A stretch of 64,000 nucleotides of DNA. It comes from Enterocloster hominis (ex Liu et al. 2021) (GTDB lineage: Bacteria > Bacillota > Clostridia > Lachnospirales > Lachnospiraceae). The notes under the pieces were generated by a model. That model was given only the letters and a program-made list of their open reading frames with translations, did not search any database and was not told the DNA's origin. Location of the stretch: positions 62,001-126,000 of the forward strand of contig JACRTJ010000016.1 of assembly GCA_014385265.1 (NCBI GenBank), written 5' to 3'. Below, one piece after another: positions 36,215 to 44,616 of the stretch; within the stretch, counting starts at the first letter, position 1; the number at the start of each line of letters is the position of its first letter. Both the position numbers and the translations under genes were made by a program.

Positions 36215-36374
36215 AAGGTCCTCCTTTGTAAGAGTATGTATGGTTATATTATGAGTTTTGGAGACAAAAATGTCAAGACCTCCGGAAGAGTATCACTTTT
36301 TTCAGCATAGATGGGGGAAGGTGTTGATTCCTGGAGGAAATATGTTTAGAATAAAAGGATGGAGGAACCGGAGT

Positions 36375-38036
36375 ATGGAAATAGTCAGAGGAAGATCAGT
36401 CTTAAAAAGAACTGCGGTGGGAAGGCTCCAGTACTATGAGAAAGAAGAACCGAGCGTGGTCCGGCGGCAGGTGGAGGACACAGAGAGGGAGCTTTCGCGC
36501 TATGAGCGGGCCCTGGAGCAGGCGGAAAAGGAGCTGGAAGCCCTGTATGAGAGGGCTCTGGGAGAGGCAGGAGCAGACAGCGCTGCGGTGTTCATGGGCC
36601 ACCGGATGCTTCTTAAGGATGAGGAATACAGAAATTCTGTGACCAGGGCGATCACAGGAGAGAGGGTCAACGCTGCCTTTGCAGTGGAAACGGTGGGGGA
36701 CGAGCTCTGCCGTCTGTTCCTGGAGATGGAGGACGAGTATCTGAGGGCCAGGGCTGCGGATATCCGGGATGTGTCGGATCGTCTCCTGCGGATCCTGGAG
36801 GAAGAGGAAAAGGGCGGCGGACGGTGCGGAAGGGGACCGGCCCTTTCAGAGCCGGTGATCCTTGCAGCCAGGGACCTGGCTCCCAGCGAGACCGTTCTTC
36901 TGGATAAGAAAAAGATCCTGGGCTTTGTGACCGAGCAGGGCTCTGCCAATTCCCACACAGCCATTCTGGCAAGGACCATGGAGATCCCGGCCCTGGTGTC
37001 GGTTCCTGTGGCCCGGGAATGGGACGGAAGACTGGCGGCCATCGACGGGGAGGAGGGGATCCTCTATGTGGATCCGGATCCGGAGACCCTTGAAAGGCTG
37101 AAGGAAAAAAAGGCCCGCCAGGAGGAAGCGGCAAGGCTTCTGCTGGAGATCCGGGACCTGCCGGATGTGACCCGGGACGGGACCCGGGTGGAGCTTTACG
37201 CCAATATCGGAGGTCCGGAGGATGTGGAGGCGGTCCTGGGATCCAGGGGCGCAGGCGTGGGCCTGTTCCGGAGTGAATTTCTATATCTGGAAAAGGAGAC
37301 GTACCCCACAGAGGACGAGCTGTTTTCTGCCTACCGCCAGACAGCAGAGCGCATGGGCGGAAGAGAGGTGGTCATCCGCACCCTGGACATTGGGGCAGAT
37401 AAGACAGCAGACTATTTTGGCATAGAAAAAGAGGCCAATCCGGCCATGGGCTTCAGGGCCCTGCGGATCTGCCTGAAGCGGCCGGAGATCTTCCACACCC
37501 AGCTGCGGGCCATCTACCGGGCCAGCGCCTATGGGAAGGTCTCGGTGATGTTTCCCATGGTGGCCTCCCTCTGGGAGGTGGAGGAGGCCAAAGCCATGGC
37601 GCTCCAGGTCCGGGAGGAGCTGGAACGGGAAGGGATCCCCATGGGCCATGTGGACCTGGGCATTATGATCGAGACTCCGGCGGCTGCCATTTTAAGCGGA
37701 GAGCTGGCGGAAAAGGTGGATTTTTTCAGCATCGGCACCAACGATCTGACCCAGTACACCCTGGCGGCGGACCGGCAGAATGACCGGCTGGATGATTTTT
37801 ACGATCCCCGCCATCCGGCAGTCCTGAGGCTCATCGCATATGTGGCGGAAAACGCCCAAAAAGCCGGGATCCGGGCCGGGATCTGCGGAGAACTGGCAGC
37901 GGATCCTTCCCTTACGGAAGTCTTTCTGAAAATGGGGATCCGGGAGCTGTCGGTGTCGCCTTCCTTCCTTCTGCCCCTGAGAAAGAGGATCCGGGAGATC
38001 TGTCTGGAAGAAACAGAAAATGACCAAGGAGTTTAG
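36375..38036 (+). CDS. ptsI: PTS enzyme I (phosphoenolpyruvate-protein phosphotransferase)
   Basis: A 553-residue enzyme that takes phosphate from phosphoenolpyruvate and gives it to HPr for sugar uptake. The phospho-histidine is His194 in SANSHTAILAR. The PEP-binding TIM barrel has GLFRSEFLYL, FPMVASLWEVEEAKA, GTNDLTQYTLA and the catalytic cysteine region GICGELAADP. The N-terminal HPr-binding helical domain is present. No ptsH gene is adjacent. The ATG at 36375 has GGAGG 9 bases upstream; the frame extends to 36258 without a site. The next gene starts 2 bases after the stop. Confidence 0.93.
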   Translation: MEIVRGRSVLKRTAVGRLQYYEKEEPSVVRRQVEDTERELSRYERALEQAEKELEALYERALGEAGADSAAVFMGHRMLLKDEEYRNSVTRAITGERVNAAFAVETVGDELCRLFLEMEDEYLRARAADIRDVSDRLLRILEEEEKGGGRCGRGPALSEPVILAARDLAPSETVLLDKKKILGFVTEQGSANSHTAILARTMEIPALVSVPVAREWDGRLAAIDGEEGILYVDPDPETLERLKEKKARQEEAARLLLEIRDLPDVTRDGTRVELYANIGGPEDVEAVLGSRGAGVGLFRSEFLYLEKETYPTEDELFSAYRQTAERMGGREVVIRTLDIGADKTADYFGIEKEANPAMGFRALRICLKRPEIFHTQLRAIYRASAYGKVSVMFPMVASLWEVEEAKAMALQVREELEREGIPMGHVDLGIMIETPAAAILSGELAEKVDFFSIGTNDLTQYTLAADRQNDRLDDFYDPRHPAVLRLIAYVAENAQKAGIRAGICGELAADPSLTEVFLKMGIRELSVSPSFLLPLRKRIREICLEETENDQGV

Positions 38037-38038
38037 AA

Positions 38039-38857
38039 ATGAAGCAGAACCAATATGAGATCATCGTGCTGGATCTGGACGGCACTCTGACGAACCGGGA
38101 TAAGGTGATCACGCCCCGGACGAAAAAGGCCCTGATGGAGGCCCAGGCCAGGGGGAAAAAGGTGGTACTGGCCTCCGGGAGGCCGACCCAGGGGGTCATG
38201 CCCCTGGCGGAGGAGCTGGATCTGAAAGCCTACGGCGGCTTTATCCTGTCCTATAACGGCGGACGGATCATGAACTGCACCACCGGGGAGGTGGTATTTT
38301 CCCGGGAGCTGCCGGTGGAGTCCAACCGGACCATCATCGGTCTGGCAGAGGAGCACCGGGTGGATATTTTGACATATGAGGACAGCCGCATCATCACCAA
38401 TAACGCAGAATGTCCCTATGGAAAGCTGGAGAGCCGCATCAACTCCATGGAGGTGGTGGAGAAGGCAGATCTGGCGTCCTATGTGGATTTTCCAGTTCCC
38501 AAGTTCCTGATGATGGATGATGGGGATTATCTGGCCATGGTGGAGCCCAGGGTGAAGGCGGCCCTGGGAAAAAACTTCAGCGTTTACCGGTCAGAGCCGT
38601 TTTTCCTGGAGATCCTTCCCAGGGGCATCGATAAGGCCCAGAGCCTGGAGCGGCTTCTGGAGGTGTCGGGACTGTCCAGGGAGCAGATGATCGCCTGCGG
38701 CGACGGCTATAACGATCTTTCCATGATCCGGTATGCAGGCCTGGGGGTGGCCATGGAAAACGCAGTGCTTCCGGTCCGGAAGGCGGCGGATCATATCACT
38801 GCCTCCAACAACGACGACGGAGTTGCAATGGTGGTGGAGCAGTTCTTGCTGACGTAG
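38039..38857 (+). CDS. HAD-superfamily sugar phosphatase (Cof type)
   Basis: A 272-residue hydrolase with HAD motif I VLDLDGTLT (about 10-18), motif II VLASGRP, a C2-type cap domain and motif IV GDGYNDLSMIRYAG. Cof-type enzymes dephosphorylate sugar phosphates and related metabolites. It follows ptsI by 2 bases, with an AAGGAG site in the ptsI end, so it is coupled to the phosphotransferase system; relief of sugar-phosphate stress is a reasonable inference. Confidence 0.88.
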   Translation: MKQNQYEIIVLDLDGTLTNRDKVITPRTKKALMEAQARGKKVVLASGRPTQGVMPLAEELDLKAYGGFILSYNGGRIMNCTTGEVVFSRELPVESNRTIIGLAEEHRVDILTYEDSRIITNNAECPYGKLESRINSMEVVEKADLASYVDFPVPKFLMMDDGDYLAMVEPRVKAALGKNFSVYRSEPFFLEILPRGIDKAQSLERLLEVSGLSREQMIACGDGYNDLSMIRYAGLGVAMENAVLPVRKAADHITASNNDDGVAMVVEQFLLT

Positions 38858-39010
38858 GGGGGAGAACAGCGGTTTTTATAAATATATTTTGTAAATGACT
38901 GGACTTAAAAACTTTAATGTGTTAAAATGTTACTTGTGTATCGGGCAGGGAAGCTGCTGGGAAACCATCGGATAATGGAAAAAATATGTCTCACAAAGGG
39001 GAGTCTGAAC

Positions 39011-39313
39011 ATGAATAAAAAGATAAAAACGGAAGCTGTGGACCATCTTTTTGAAGCGGTGCTGACCTTAAAGTCTCCGGAGGAGTGCTACGCGTTTTTT
39101 GAGGACGTGTGTACGGTCAATGAACTGCTGTCCCTGTCCCAGAGGTATGAGGTCGCCAAGATGCTCCGGGAAAAGAAAACGTATCTGGATATCGCCGAGC
39201 GCACCGGCGCTTCCACCGCCACCATCAGCCGGGTGAACCGGTCCTTAAATTATGGGAACGACGGCTATGATATGGTGTTTAAACGCCTGGGATATCCCTT
39301 TGAGGAAAAATAA
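39011..39313 (+). CDS. TrpR/YerC-family DNA-binding protein
   Basis: A 100-residue all-helical protein of the YerC/YecD group of Trp-repressor-like proteins. The helix-turn-helix is SLSQRYEVAKMLREKKTYLD followed by TGASTATISRVNRSL. The core (ECYAFFEDVCTVNEL) matches the family. Its regulon and ligand are not known. The ATG at 39011 has GGGGAG 7 bases upstream. A long symmetrical terminator follows. A weak promoter, TGGACT and TAAAAT 17 bases apart, may lie at about 38899-38927. Confidence 0.87.
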   Translation: MNKKIKTEAVDHLFEAVLTLKSPEECYAFFEDVCTVNELLSLSQRYEVAKMLREKKTYLDIAERTGASTATISRVNRSLNYGNDGYDMVFKRLGYPFEEK

Positions 39314-39317
39314 AACG

Positions 39318-39369
39318 AAAAAGCTGCCTTCCGGTGACCATGGATCATGGTCCCGGAAGGCAGCTTTTT
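39318..39369. terminator. Bidirectional terminator between trpR-like and MATE genes
   Basis: A 17-bp outer stem (39318-39334 with 39353-39369) carries an inner 7-bp stem (39336-39342 with 39346-39352). A-run and T-run flank it, so it serves both convergent genes. Confidence 0.88.
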
Positions 39370-39380
39370 TCTTTTGTATC

Positions 39381-40751
39381 TTATTTCTCCCGGCTGAAGG
39401 ACTGTTTCAGCGGAAGGATCTCCTTTTTGTAAACATGGCGCAGGAATACGGCGCTGATCCCGGCGGAAAAAACTTCTGCCAGGGGGAAGGCGAACCATAC
39501 GTAGGAAAGCCCCAGGGTCTTTGCGAAAAGAAAGGCCGCGGGAAGGAGGATCACCAGCTGTCTTAAAACAGACACCCACAGGCTCAGCATGCCGTGGCCC
39601 ATGGCCTGGAACAGGGAGGAGCAGGCGATGCCGAAGCCGGCTAAGATAAAGCTCAGGGAGATGATCTTAAGGGCCGGCACGCCGATCTCCAGCATGGAGT
39701 CAGAGGCATTGAAGATCATTAGAAGATTCTCAGCAGCCAGGTTGAACAGCAGAAGCCCCGCGATCATAATGGAAACGGCGTAGGCGATGGACAGCTTCAA
39801 AGTCTTCACGATCCGGTCCGGTCTTCCGGCACCGAAGTTATAGGCAATGATGGGCACAGTACCGTTGTTTAAGCCGAATACAGGCATGAACACGAAGCTC
39901 TGGAGCTTAAAGTACACTCCGAATACGGCAGTGGCCGTGGAAGTGAAGGCAATGAGGATCTTATTCATGCCAAAGGTCATGACGCTGCCGATGGAGGCCA
40001 TGATGATGGACGGGATGCCCACGGCATAAATATGGCCGATGATCTCCTTTTCCGGCCGGAAGCCCTTAAAGGCCAGATGGATCTCGTGGTTTCTGGTGGT
40101 ATTCAGGACAAAGCCCAGGATCAGGGCAATGATCTGCCCGGTGACAGTGGCCAGGGCCGCTCCGGCTACCCCCATTTTCGGGAAGCCCAGGAGACCAAAG
40201 ATCATAATGGGGTCCAGGATGATATTTAAGATCGCTCCCGTTCCCTGGATGATCATAGAGTAAAAGGTCCGGCCGGTGGACTGCATGAGCCGCTCAAAGG
40301 CGATCTCGCCGAAGAGCCCAAAGGAAAGGACGGTACAGATCTGGAGATAGACGGTGCCCATCTCCACGATCTCCGGGTCCCTGGTCTGGGCCAGGAAAAA
40401 GTGCTCCGCGAAAAACAGGCCGAAAACAGCGAAAGCCAGAAAGCTCATGAAGGCCAGGAACAGGGCGTGGATGGCGATGCGGTTGGCCTTCTGGAAGTTT
40501 TTTTCGCCCAGGCTTCTGGAAAGGGTGGCGTTGATGCCGACGCCTGTGCCAGTAGCTACGGCGATCATCAGGTTTTGTGCCGGGAAGGCCAGGGATACGG
40601 CCGTCAGGGCGTTTTCGCTGATCTGGGCCACGAACATGCTGTCTACAATGTTATAAAGGGCCTGGATCAGCATGGACAGCATCATGGGGATGGACATGGA
40701 CAGGATCAGCTTGTTGATGGGCATGACCCCCATTTTGTTTTCAGATGACAT
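39381..40751 (-). CDS. MATE-family multidrug/metabolite exporter
   Basis: A 456-residue membrane protein with about twelve membrane segments in two similar halves, typical of the MATE (DinF/NorM-like) family: MPINKLILSMSIPMMLSMLIQALYN at the start and SLAFPAQNLMIAVATGTGVG early in the first half. It probably exports drugs or metabolites using a sodium or proton gradient. The start at 40751 has GAGGAG about 9 bases upstream; the frame is open further but crosses the leader hairpin. Expression may be controlled by that leader. Confidence 0.9.
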   Translation of the reverse strand: MSSENKMGVMPINKLILSMSIPMMLSMLIQALYNIVDSMFVAQISENALTAVSLAFPAQNLMIAVATGTGVGINATLSRSLGEKNFQKANRIAIHALFLAFMSFLAFAVFGLFFAEHFFLAQTRDPEIVEMGTVYLQICTVLSFGLFGEIAFERLMQSTGRTFYSMIIQGTGAILNIILDPIMIFGLLGFPKMGVAGAALATVTGQIIALILGFVLNTTRNHEIHLAFKGFRPEKEIIGHIYAVGIPSIIMASIGSVMTFGMNKILIAFTSTATAVFGVYFKLQSFVFMPVFGLNNGTVPIIAYNFGAGRPDRIVKTLKLSIAYAVSIMIAGLLLFNLAAENLLMIFNASDSMLEIGVPALKIISLSFILAGFGIACSSLFQAMGHGMLSLWVSVLRQLVILLPAAFLFAKTLGLSYVWFAFPLAEVFSAGISAVFLRHVYKKEILPLKQSFSREK

Positions 40752-40836
40752 GGTTTGGTTCTCCTCTCGTAATTTTATGTAAGGTCTGTATGAAGGCATC
40801 CCGGGCCGTGACGGCGGCCGGGGTACAGCCAGACAA

Positions 40837-40864
40837 AAAAACGACCTGTGTAGATGGTCGTTTT
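40837..40864 (-). terminator. Terminator-like hairpin at the 5-prime end of the MATE transcript
   Basis: On the minus strand a 9-bp stem (40864-40856 with 40845-40837) is followed by seven T residues. It begins within a few bases of the predicted transcription start, so it would end a transcript of about 40 bases unless read through. Confidence 0.65.
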
Positions 40865-40872
40865 CTGTGGCT

Positions 40873-40901
40873 ATTATACGGCAAATTCCGCCATAAGTCA
40901 A
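40873..40901 (-). promoter_or_regulatory. Promoter of the MATE gene
   Basis: On the minus strand TTGACT (40901-40896) and a perfect TATAAT (40878-40873) are spaced 17 bases. Predicted start is near 40866. Confidence 0.7.
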
Positions 40902-40980
40902 CCGCCTGGACTGCCTCCGCAGTTGAAAGGAGCCGACCAGTGTGATAGGATAAAGAAAAGAGCGGGAAGGAGGCATGTAT

Positions 40981-41427
40981 ATGGAAAAGATCTGTATTTT
41001 CTGCGGAAGATCCCTGGGGCGGTGGGAGAGAAAATCCCTGTACTGCGGCAATGGGACCCAGACCGTATGTAAGGAATGCTATGAGAAATATTCTCCCATG
41101 ACCAATGTGGAGCGGGGCCTTCTGGCCTGGGAAACGGGCCGGGCAGAATCCCGGGAGGAGCTGCGGGAATTTGTGGAGCAGGCGGAAAGGACCAGAGAGG
41201 AAAAGCAGGAGAAGGAGAGGGAGGACCGGGAACAGAAGCGGACCGGGAAAATATGTCTCCGCTGCGGTGGGGAGATGCTGGATCTGGGATCCATGAAGCT
41301 TAAGCTGGGGGAGGAGACCTTCTTTTTCAGTGACTGGAACCGTCTTGCCAGCGGATCCCTGGACGTGCAGGTCCTCCGGTGCGAGGACTGCGGAAAGGCA
41401 GAATTTTACATTCCTGAGCAGAAGTAA
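40981..41427 (+). CDS. Zinc-ribbon protein of unknown function
   Basis: A 148-residue protein with two putative zinc sites: CIFCG and CKECY in the N-terminal 40 residues, and CLRCGGEM and CEDCG in the C-terminal 60. They are joined by a highly charged helical segment rich in Glu, Arg and Lys (about 55-90), likely a coiled coil. The product is cytoplasmic by absence of signal or membrane segments. The family was not recognised by name. The ATG at 40981 has GGAGG 7 bases upstream; an ATG at 40975 is too close to it. Confidence 0.7.
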   Translation: MEKICIFCGRSLGRWERKSLYCGNGTQTVCKECYEKYSPMTNVERGLLAWETGRAESREELREFVEQAERTREEKQEKEREDREQKRTGKICLRCGGEMLDLGSMKLKLGEETFFFSDWNRLASGSLDVQVLRCEDCGKAEFYIPEQK

Positions 41428-41490
41428 GGGGAGAGCTTTGCCGCACGGCTGGATGAATACAAAGTTTTTGGGAAAATCCTGCGTAAGCGG

Positions 41491-41519
41491 TTGCCATTTG
41501 GATAAAATTTACTTATAAT
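41491..41519 (+). promoter_or_regulatory. Promoter of mgtE
   Basis: TTGCCA (41491-41496), a 17-base spacer and TATAAT (41514-41519) would begin a leader of about 180 bases before mgtE. Confidence 0.65.
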
Positions 41520-41534
41520 GTGAAAGGCAGACCA

Positions 41535-41699
41535 GAAAAGAAAGGATGTGAGCACATAATGGAAGGCCGAAGTTGCAAGACAGAGGCAGACGCCCACCCG
41601 GAACCTGAGGCAATAGACATAATGCAGTCCCATTATGTGTATTGCCGTTCTTAATGGACGTTTTGCCTCCATGCCGGTGAAAATATGGAGTGGAGGAAG
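41535..41699 (+). promoter_or_regulatory. M-box-like magnesium riboswitch candidate upstream of mgtE
   Basis: The long leader before mgtE has conserved-looking M-box (ykoK leader) pieces in the right order: GGATGTGAGC then ATAATGGA (41544-41562), AGACGCC (41588-41594), a strong hairpin (about 41610-41645, GGCAATA with TATTGCC), TTAATGG (41651-41657) and CTCCATGCC (41667-41675). The CCTCCA at 41666-41671 can pair with the TGGAGG ribosome site at 41691-41696, which points to control of translation rather than a terminator. Assigned by resemblance only. Confidence 0.55.
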
Positions 41700-41704
41700 A
41701 AACG

Positions 41705-43072
41705 ATGTCAAACGAAGTTATGGAAAATGAAGAGAAGGAGAAGCTCTTAAATCTGGCGGAGGAAAAAAAGTACCGGCAGTTAAAGGAAGCCCTTCTGGAG
41801 ATCAACGAGGTGGATATCGCCTCATTTATGGAAGAACTGGATTCGGAAAAGACCGTGATCGTGTTCCGTATGCTGCCCAAGGCCCTGGCCACGGACGTAT
41901 TTGCGGAGCTTCCGGCGGAAAGCCAGAGCCACATCATCAACAGCATCACCGATAAGGAGCTTTCAGAGATCGTGGAGGACCTGTATGTGGACGATGCGGT
42001 GGATATGCTGGAGGAGCTGCCGGCGACGGTGGTGCGCCGCGTGCTGAAGAATACGACGCCGGATACGAGAAAGCTCATCAACCAGTTCTTAAATTATCCG
42101 GAGAACAGTGCTGGAAGTATCATGACGGCCGAGTATGTGGGCCTGAAAAAGAACATGACCGTAGAGCAGTCCTTTGCCTATATCCGTCATCACGGCGTGG
42201 ACTCGGAGACCATTTATACCTGCTATGTGATGGATGAAAAGCGCCATCTGGAGGGCGTGGTCACGGTCAAGGAGCTTTTGATGAACGCCTATGAGACACG
42301 CCTGGAGACCATCATGGACACCCATGTGATCAAGGTGACCACCACCGAGGACCAGGAGGCTGTGGCGGATATGATGAACAGATACGGCCTTTTATGTATC
42401 CCTGTGGTGGACAGCGAGGATCGTCTGGTGGGGATCATCACCGTAGACGATGTGATGGAGGTCATGGAGGAAGAGGCCACCGAGGACTTCGAGAAGATGG
42501 CCGCCATGCTGCCCAGTGAAAAGCCGTATTTAAAGACCAGCGTGTTCCAGCTTGCAAAAAACAGGATCCCGTGGCTTCTGATCCTGATGCTGTCCAGCAC
42601 CATCACTGGTGCGATCCTGGTAAAATATGAGACTGCCTTTGCGGCGGTGCCGCTGTTAGTAAGCTTTATCCCGATGTTAATGGATACAGGCGGAAACTCG
42701 GGAAGCCAGAGCAGCACCATGGTGATCCGCGGCATGGCCCTGGGAGAGATCGAGCCGTCGGACGTATTAAAGGTCTTATGGAAGGAGATCCGGGTCGGCT
42801 TTATGGTGGGCTTTGTGCTGGCGGTGGTGAACTTTATCCGCCTGATGATCCAGTATCCGGGAAACACCATGATCTGCGTTACGGTGGTCATCAGTATGTT
42901 TGCCACTGTGGTGGCGGCCAAGACCATCGGCTGCACCCTGCCCATCGGGGCCAAGGTATTAAAGCTGGATCCGGCCATTATGGCGTCGCCCATGATCACC
43001 ACCATCGTGGACGCGGTGAGTCTGATGGTATACTTTAATCTGGCCTGCCATCTGCTGGATATGGCGGCATAA
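41705..43072 (+). CDS. mgtE: Magnesium transporter MgtE
   Basis: A 455-residue magnesium channel/transporter. It has the helical MgtE N domain (about 1-130), two CBS domains (about 135-255) that sense cytoplasmic magnesium, and a C-terminal membrane domain of about five helices with PMLMDTGGNSGSQSS, the family pore motif. It takes up magnesium and closes when internal levels are high. The ATG at 41705 has GGAGG 8 bases upstream, inside a leader that resembles a magnesium riboswitch. Confidence 0.95.
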   Translation: MSNEVMENEEKEKLLNLAEEKKYRQLKEALLEINEVDIASFMEELDSEKTVIVFRMLPKALATDVFAELPAESQSHIINSITDKELSEIVEDLYVDDAVDMLEELPATVVRRVLKNTTPDTRKLINQFLNYPENSAGSIMTAEYVGLKKNMTVEQSFAYIRHHGVDSETIYTCYVMDEKRHLEGVVTVKELLMNAYETRLETIMDTHVIKVTTTEDQEAVADMMNRYGLLCIPVVDSEDRLVGIITVDDVMEVMEEEATEDFEKMAAMLPSEKPYLKTSVFQLAKNRIPWLLILMLSSTITGAILVKYETAFAAVPLLVSFIPMLMDTGGNSGSQSSTMVIRGMALGEIEPSDVLKVLWKEIRVGFMVGFVLAVVNFIRLMIQYPGNTMICVTVVISMFATVVAAKTIGCTLPIGAKVLKLDPAIMASPMITTIVDAVSLMVYFNLACHLLDMAA

Positions 43073-43130
43073 AAGAGAAACATGGGGAAAGCCCCTTAAA
43101 ATTCTATGGAAATGACAGGAGAAGAAAAAA

Positions 43131-44582
43131 ATGGGAAAAGTGAGAACAAGGTTTGCGCCGAGCCCCACAGGCCGGATGCATGTGGGAAATTTAAGGACCG
43201 CGCTTTACACATATCTGATCGCCAAGCATGAGGGCGGGGATTTCATCCTCCGCATCGAGGACACGGACCAGGAGCGGTACGTGGAGGGAGCGGTGGACAT
43301 CATCTACCGTACCATGGAAAAAACGGGACTGATCCATGATGAGGGACCGGATAAGGACGGCGGTTACGGCCCCTATGTACAGAGCGAGCGCCAGAGATCC
43401 GGGATCTATATGGAGTACGCGAAAAAGCTGGTGGAAAAGGGCGAGGCCTATTACTGCTTCTGTACCCAGGAGCGTCTGGATTCCTTAAAGAAGAACGTCA
43501 ACGGAGAGGAGATCATGGCCTATGATAAGCACTGCCTGGGCCTTTCCAAGGAAGAGGTGGAGGCCAATCTGAAGGCCGGAATGCCCTTCGTGATCCGTCA
43601 GAATAACCCCAAGGAGGGGACCACCACCTTCCACGACGACATTTACGGCGATATCAGTGTGGATAACTCGGAGCTGGATGATATGGTCCTCATTAAATCC
43701 GATGGATACCCCACCTACAACTTCGCCAACGTGGTGGACGACCATCTGATGGGGATCACCCATGTGGTGAGAGGAAACGAGTATCTGTCCTCCTCCCCCA
43801 AATACAACCGTCTTTACGAGGCCTTCGGCTGGGAGGTGCCAGTGTACGTCCACTGTCCTACCATCACCAACGAGGAGCATAAAAAATTAAGCAAGAGAAG
43901 CGGTCATTCCTCCTTTGAGGACCTTTTAGAGCAGGGCTTTTTAACAGAGGCCATCGTAAACTTCGTAGCTCTCTTAGGCTGGTCCCCGGCAGGCAACCAG
44001 GAGTTCTTTACCCTGGAGGAGCTGGTGAAGGAATTTGACTACCACAACATGAGCAAATCCCCGGCAGTGTTTGATATGACAAAGCTGCGCTGGATGAATG
44101 GGGAATATTTAAAGAAGATGGACTTCGAGCCCTTCTATGCCCAGGCGGAGCCTTATTTAAAGGCTGTTATCACAAAGCCCCTGGATCTTAAGAAGATCGC
44201 CGCCATGGTAAAGACCAGGATCGAGGTATTCCCGGACATTGCGGCCCAGGTGGATTTCTTTGAGACGCTTCCGGAGTATGATCCGGAGATGTATGTTCAT
44301 AAAAAGATGAAGACCACAAAGGAGACCTCCCTGGAGACCTTAAAGGAGGTGCTTCCGCTGTTGGAGGCCCAGGAGGATTATTCCAACGATGCTCTTTATG
44401 AGACCCTGGCCGCCTATGTGGCGGAAAAGGGCGTAAAGACCGGCTTCGTGATGTGGCCCATCCGCACGGCGGTTTCCGGAAAGCAGATGACCCCGGCAGG
44501 AGCCACTGAGATCATGGAGGTACTTGGAAAAGAGGAGTCCCTGGAGCGGATCAGGAAGGGGATCGCACTTCTGGAGGCGTAG
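43131..44582 (+). CDS. gltX: Glutamyl-tRNA synthetase
   Basis: A 483-residue class I aminoacyl-tRNA synthetase that charges tRNA-Glu. The HIGH-type motif is [14 protein letters not shown] (about 11-24) and the KMSKS-type motif is KLSKRSG near 247. The C-terminal anticodon-binding domain is helical. The length matches bacterial GltX. It starts 58 bases after mgtE with an AGGAG site, and a UvrD-type helicase follows. A tRNA-Glu gene lies 3 kb downstream. Confidence 0.95.
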   Translation: MGKVRTRFAPSPTGRMHVGNLRTALYTYLIAKHEGGDFILRIEDTDQERYVEGAVDIIYRTMEKTGLIHDEGPDKDGGYGPYVQSERQRSGIYMEYAKKLVEKGEAYYCFCTQERLDSLKKNVNGEEIMAYDKHCLGLSKEEVEANLKAGMPFVIRQNNPKEGTTTFHDDIYGDISVDNSELDDMVLIKSDGYPTYNFANVVDDHLMGITHVVRGNEYLSSSPKYNRLYEAFGWEVPVYVHCPTITNEEHKKLSKRSGHSSFEDLLEQGFLTEAIVNFVALLGWSPAGNQEFFTLEELVKEFDYHNMSKSPAVFDMTKLRWMNGEYLKKMDFEPFYAQAEPYLKAVITKPLDLKKIAAMVKTRIEVFPDIAAQVDFFETLPEYDPEMYVHKKMKTTKETSLETLKEVLPLLEAQEDYSNDALYETLAAYVAEKGVKTGFVMWPIRTAVSGKQMTPAGATEIMEVLGKEESLERIRKGIALLEA

Positions 44583-44616
44583 GACAGGAAAAGAGAAAGT
44601 TGCTTTCAGCAGGTAA

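Noticed and set aside
43073-43130. A T-box upstream of gltX
   Set aside because: The gap is only 58 bases, far too short, and lacks the conserved T-box sequence.
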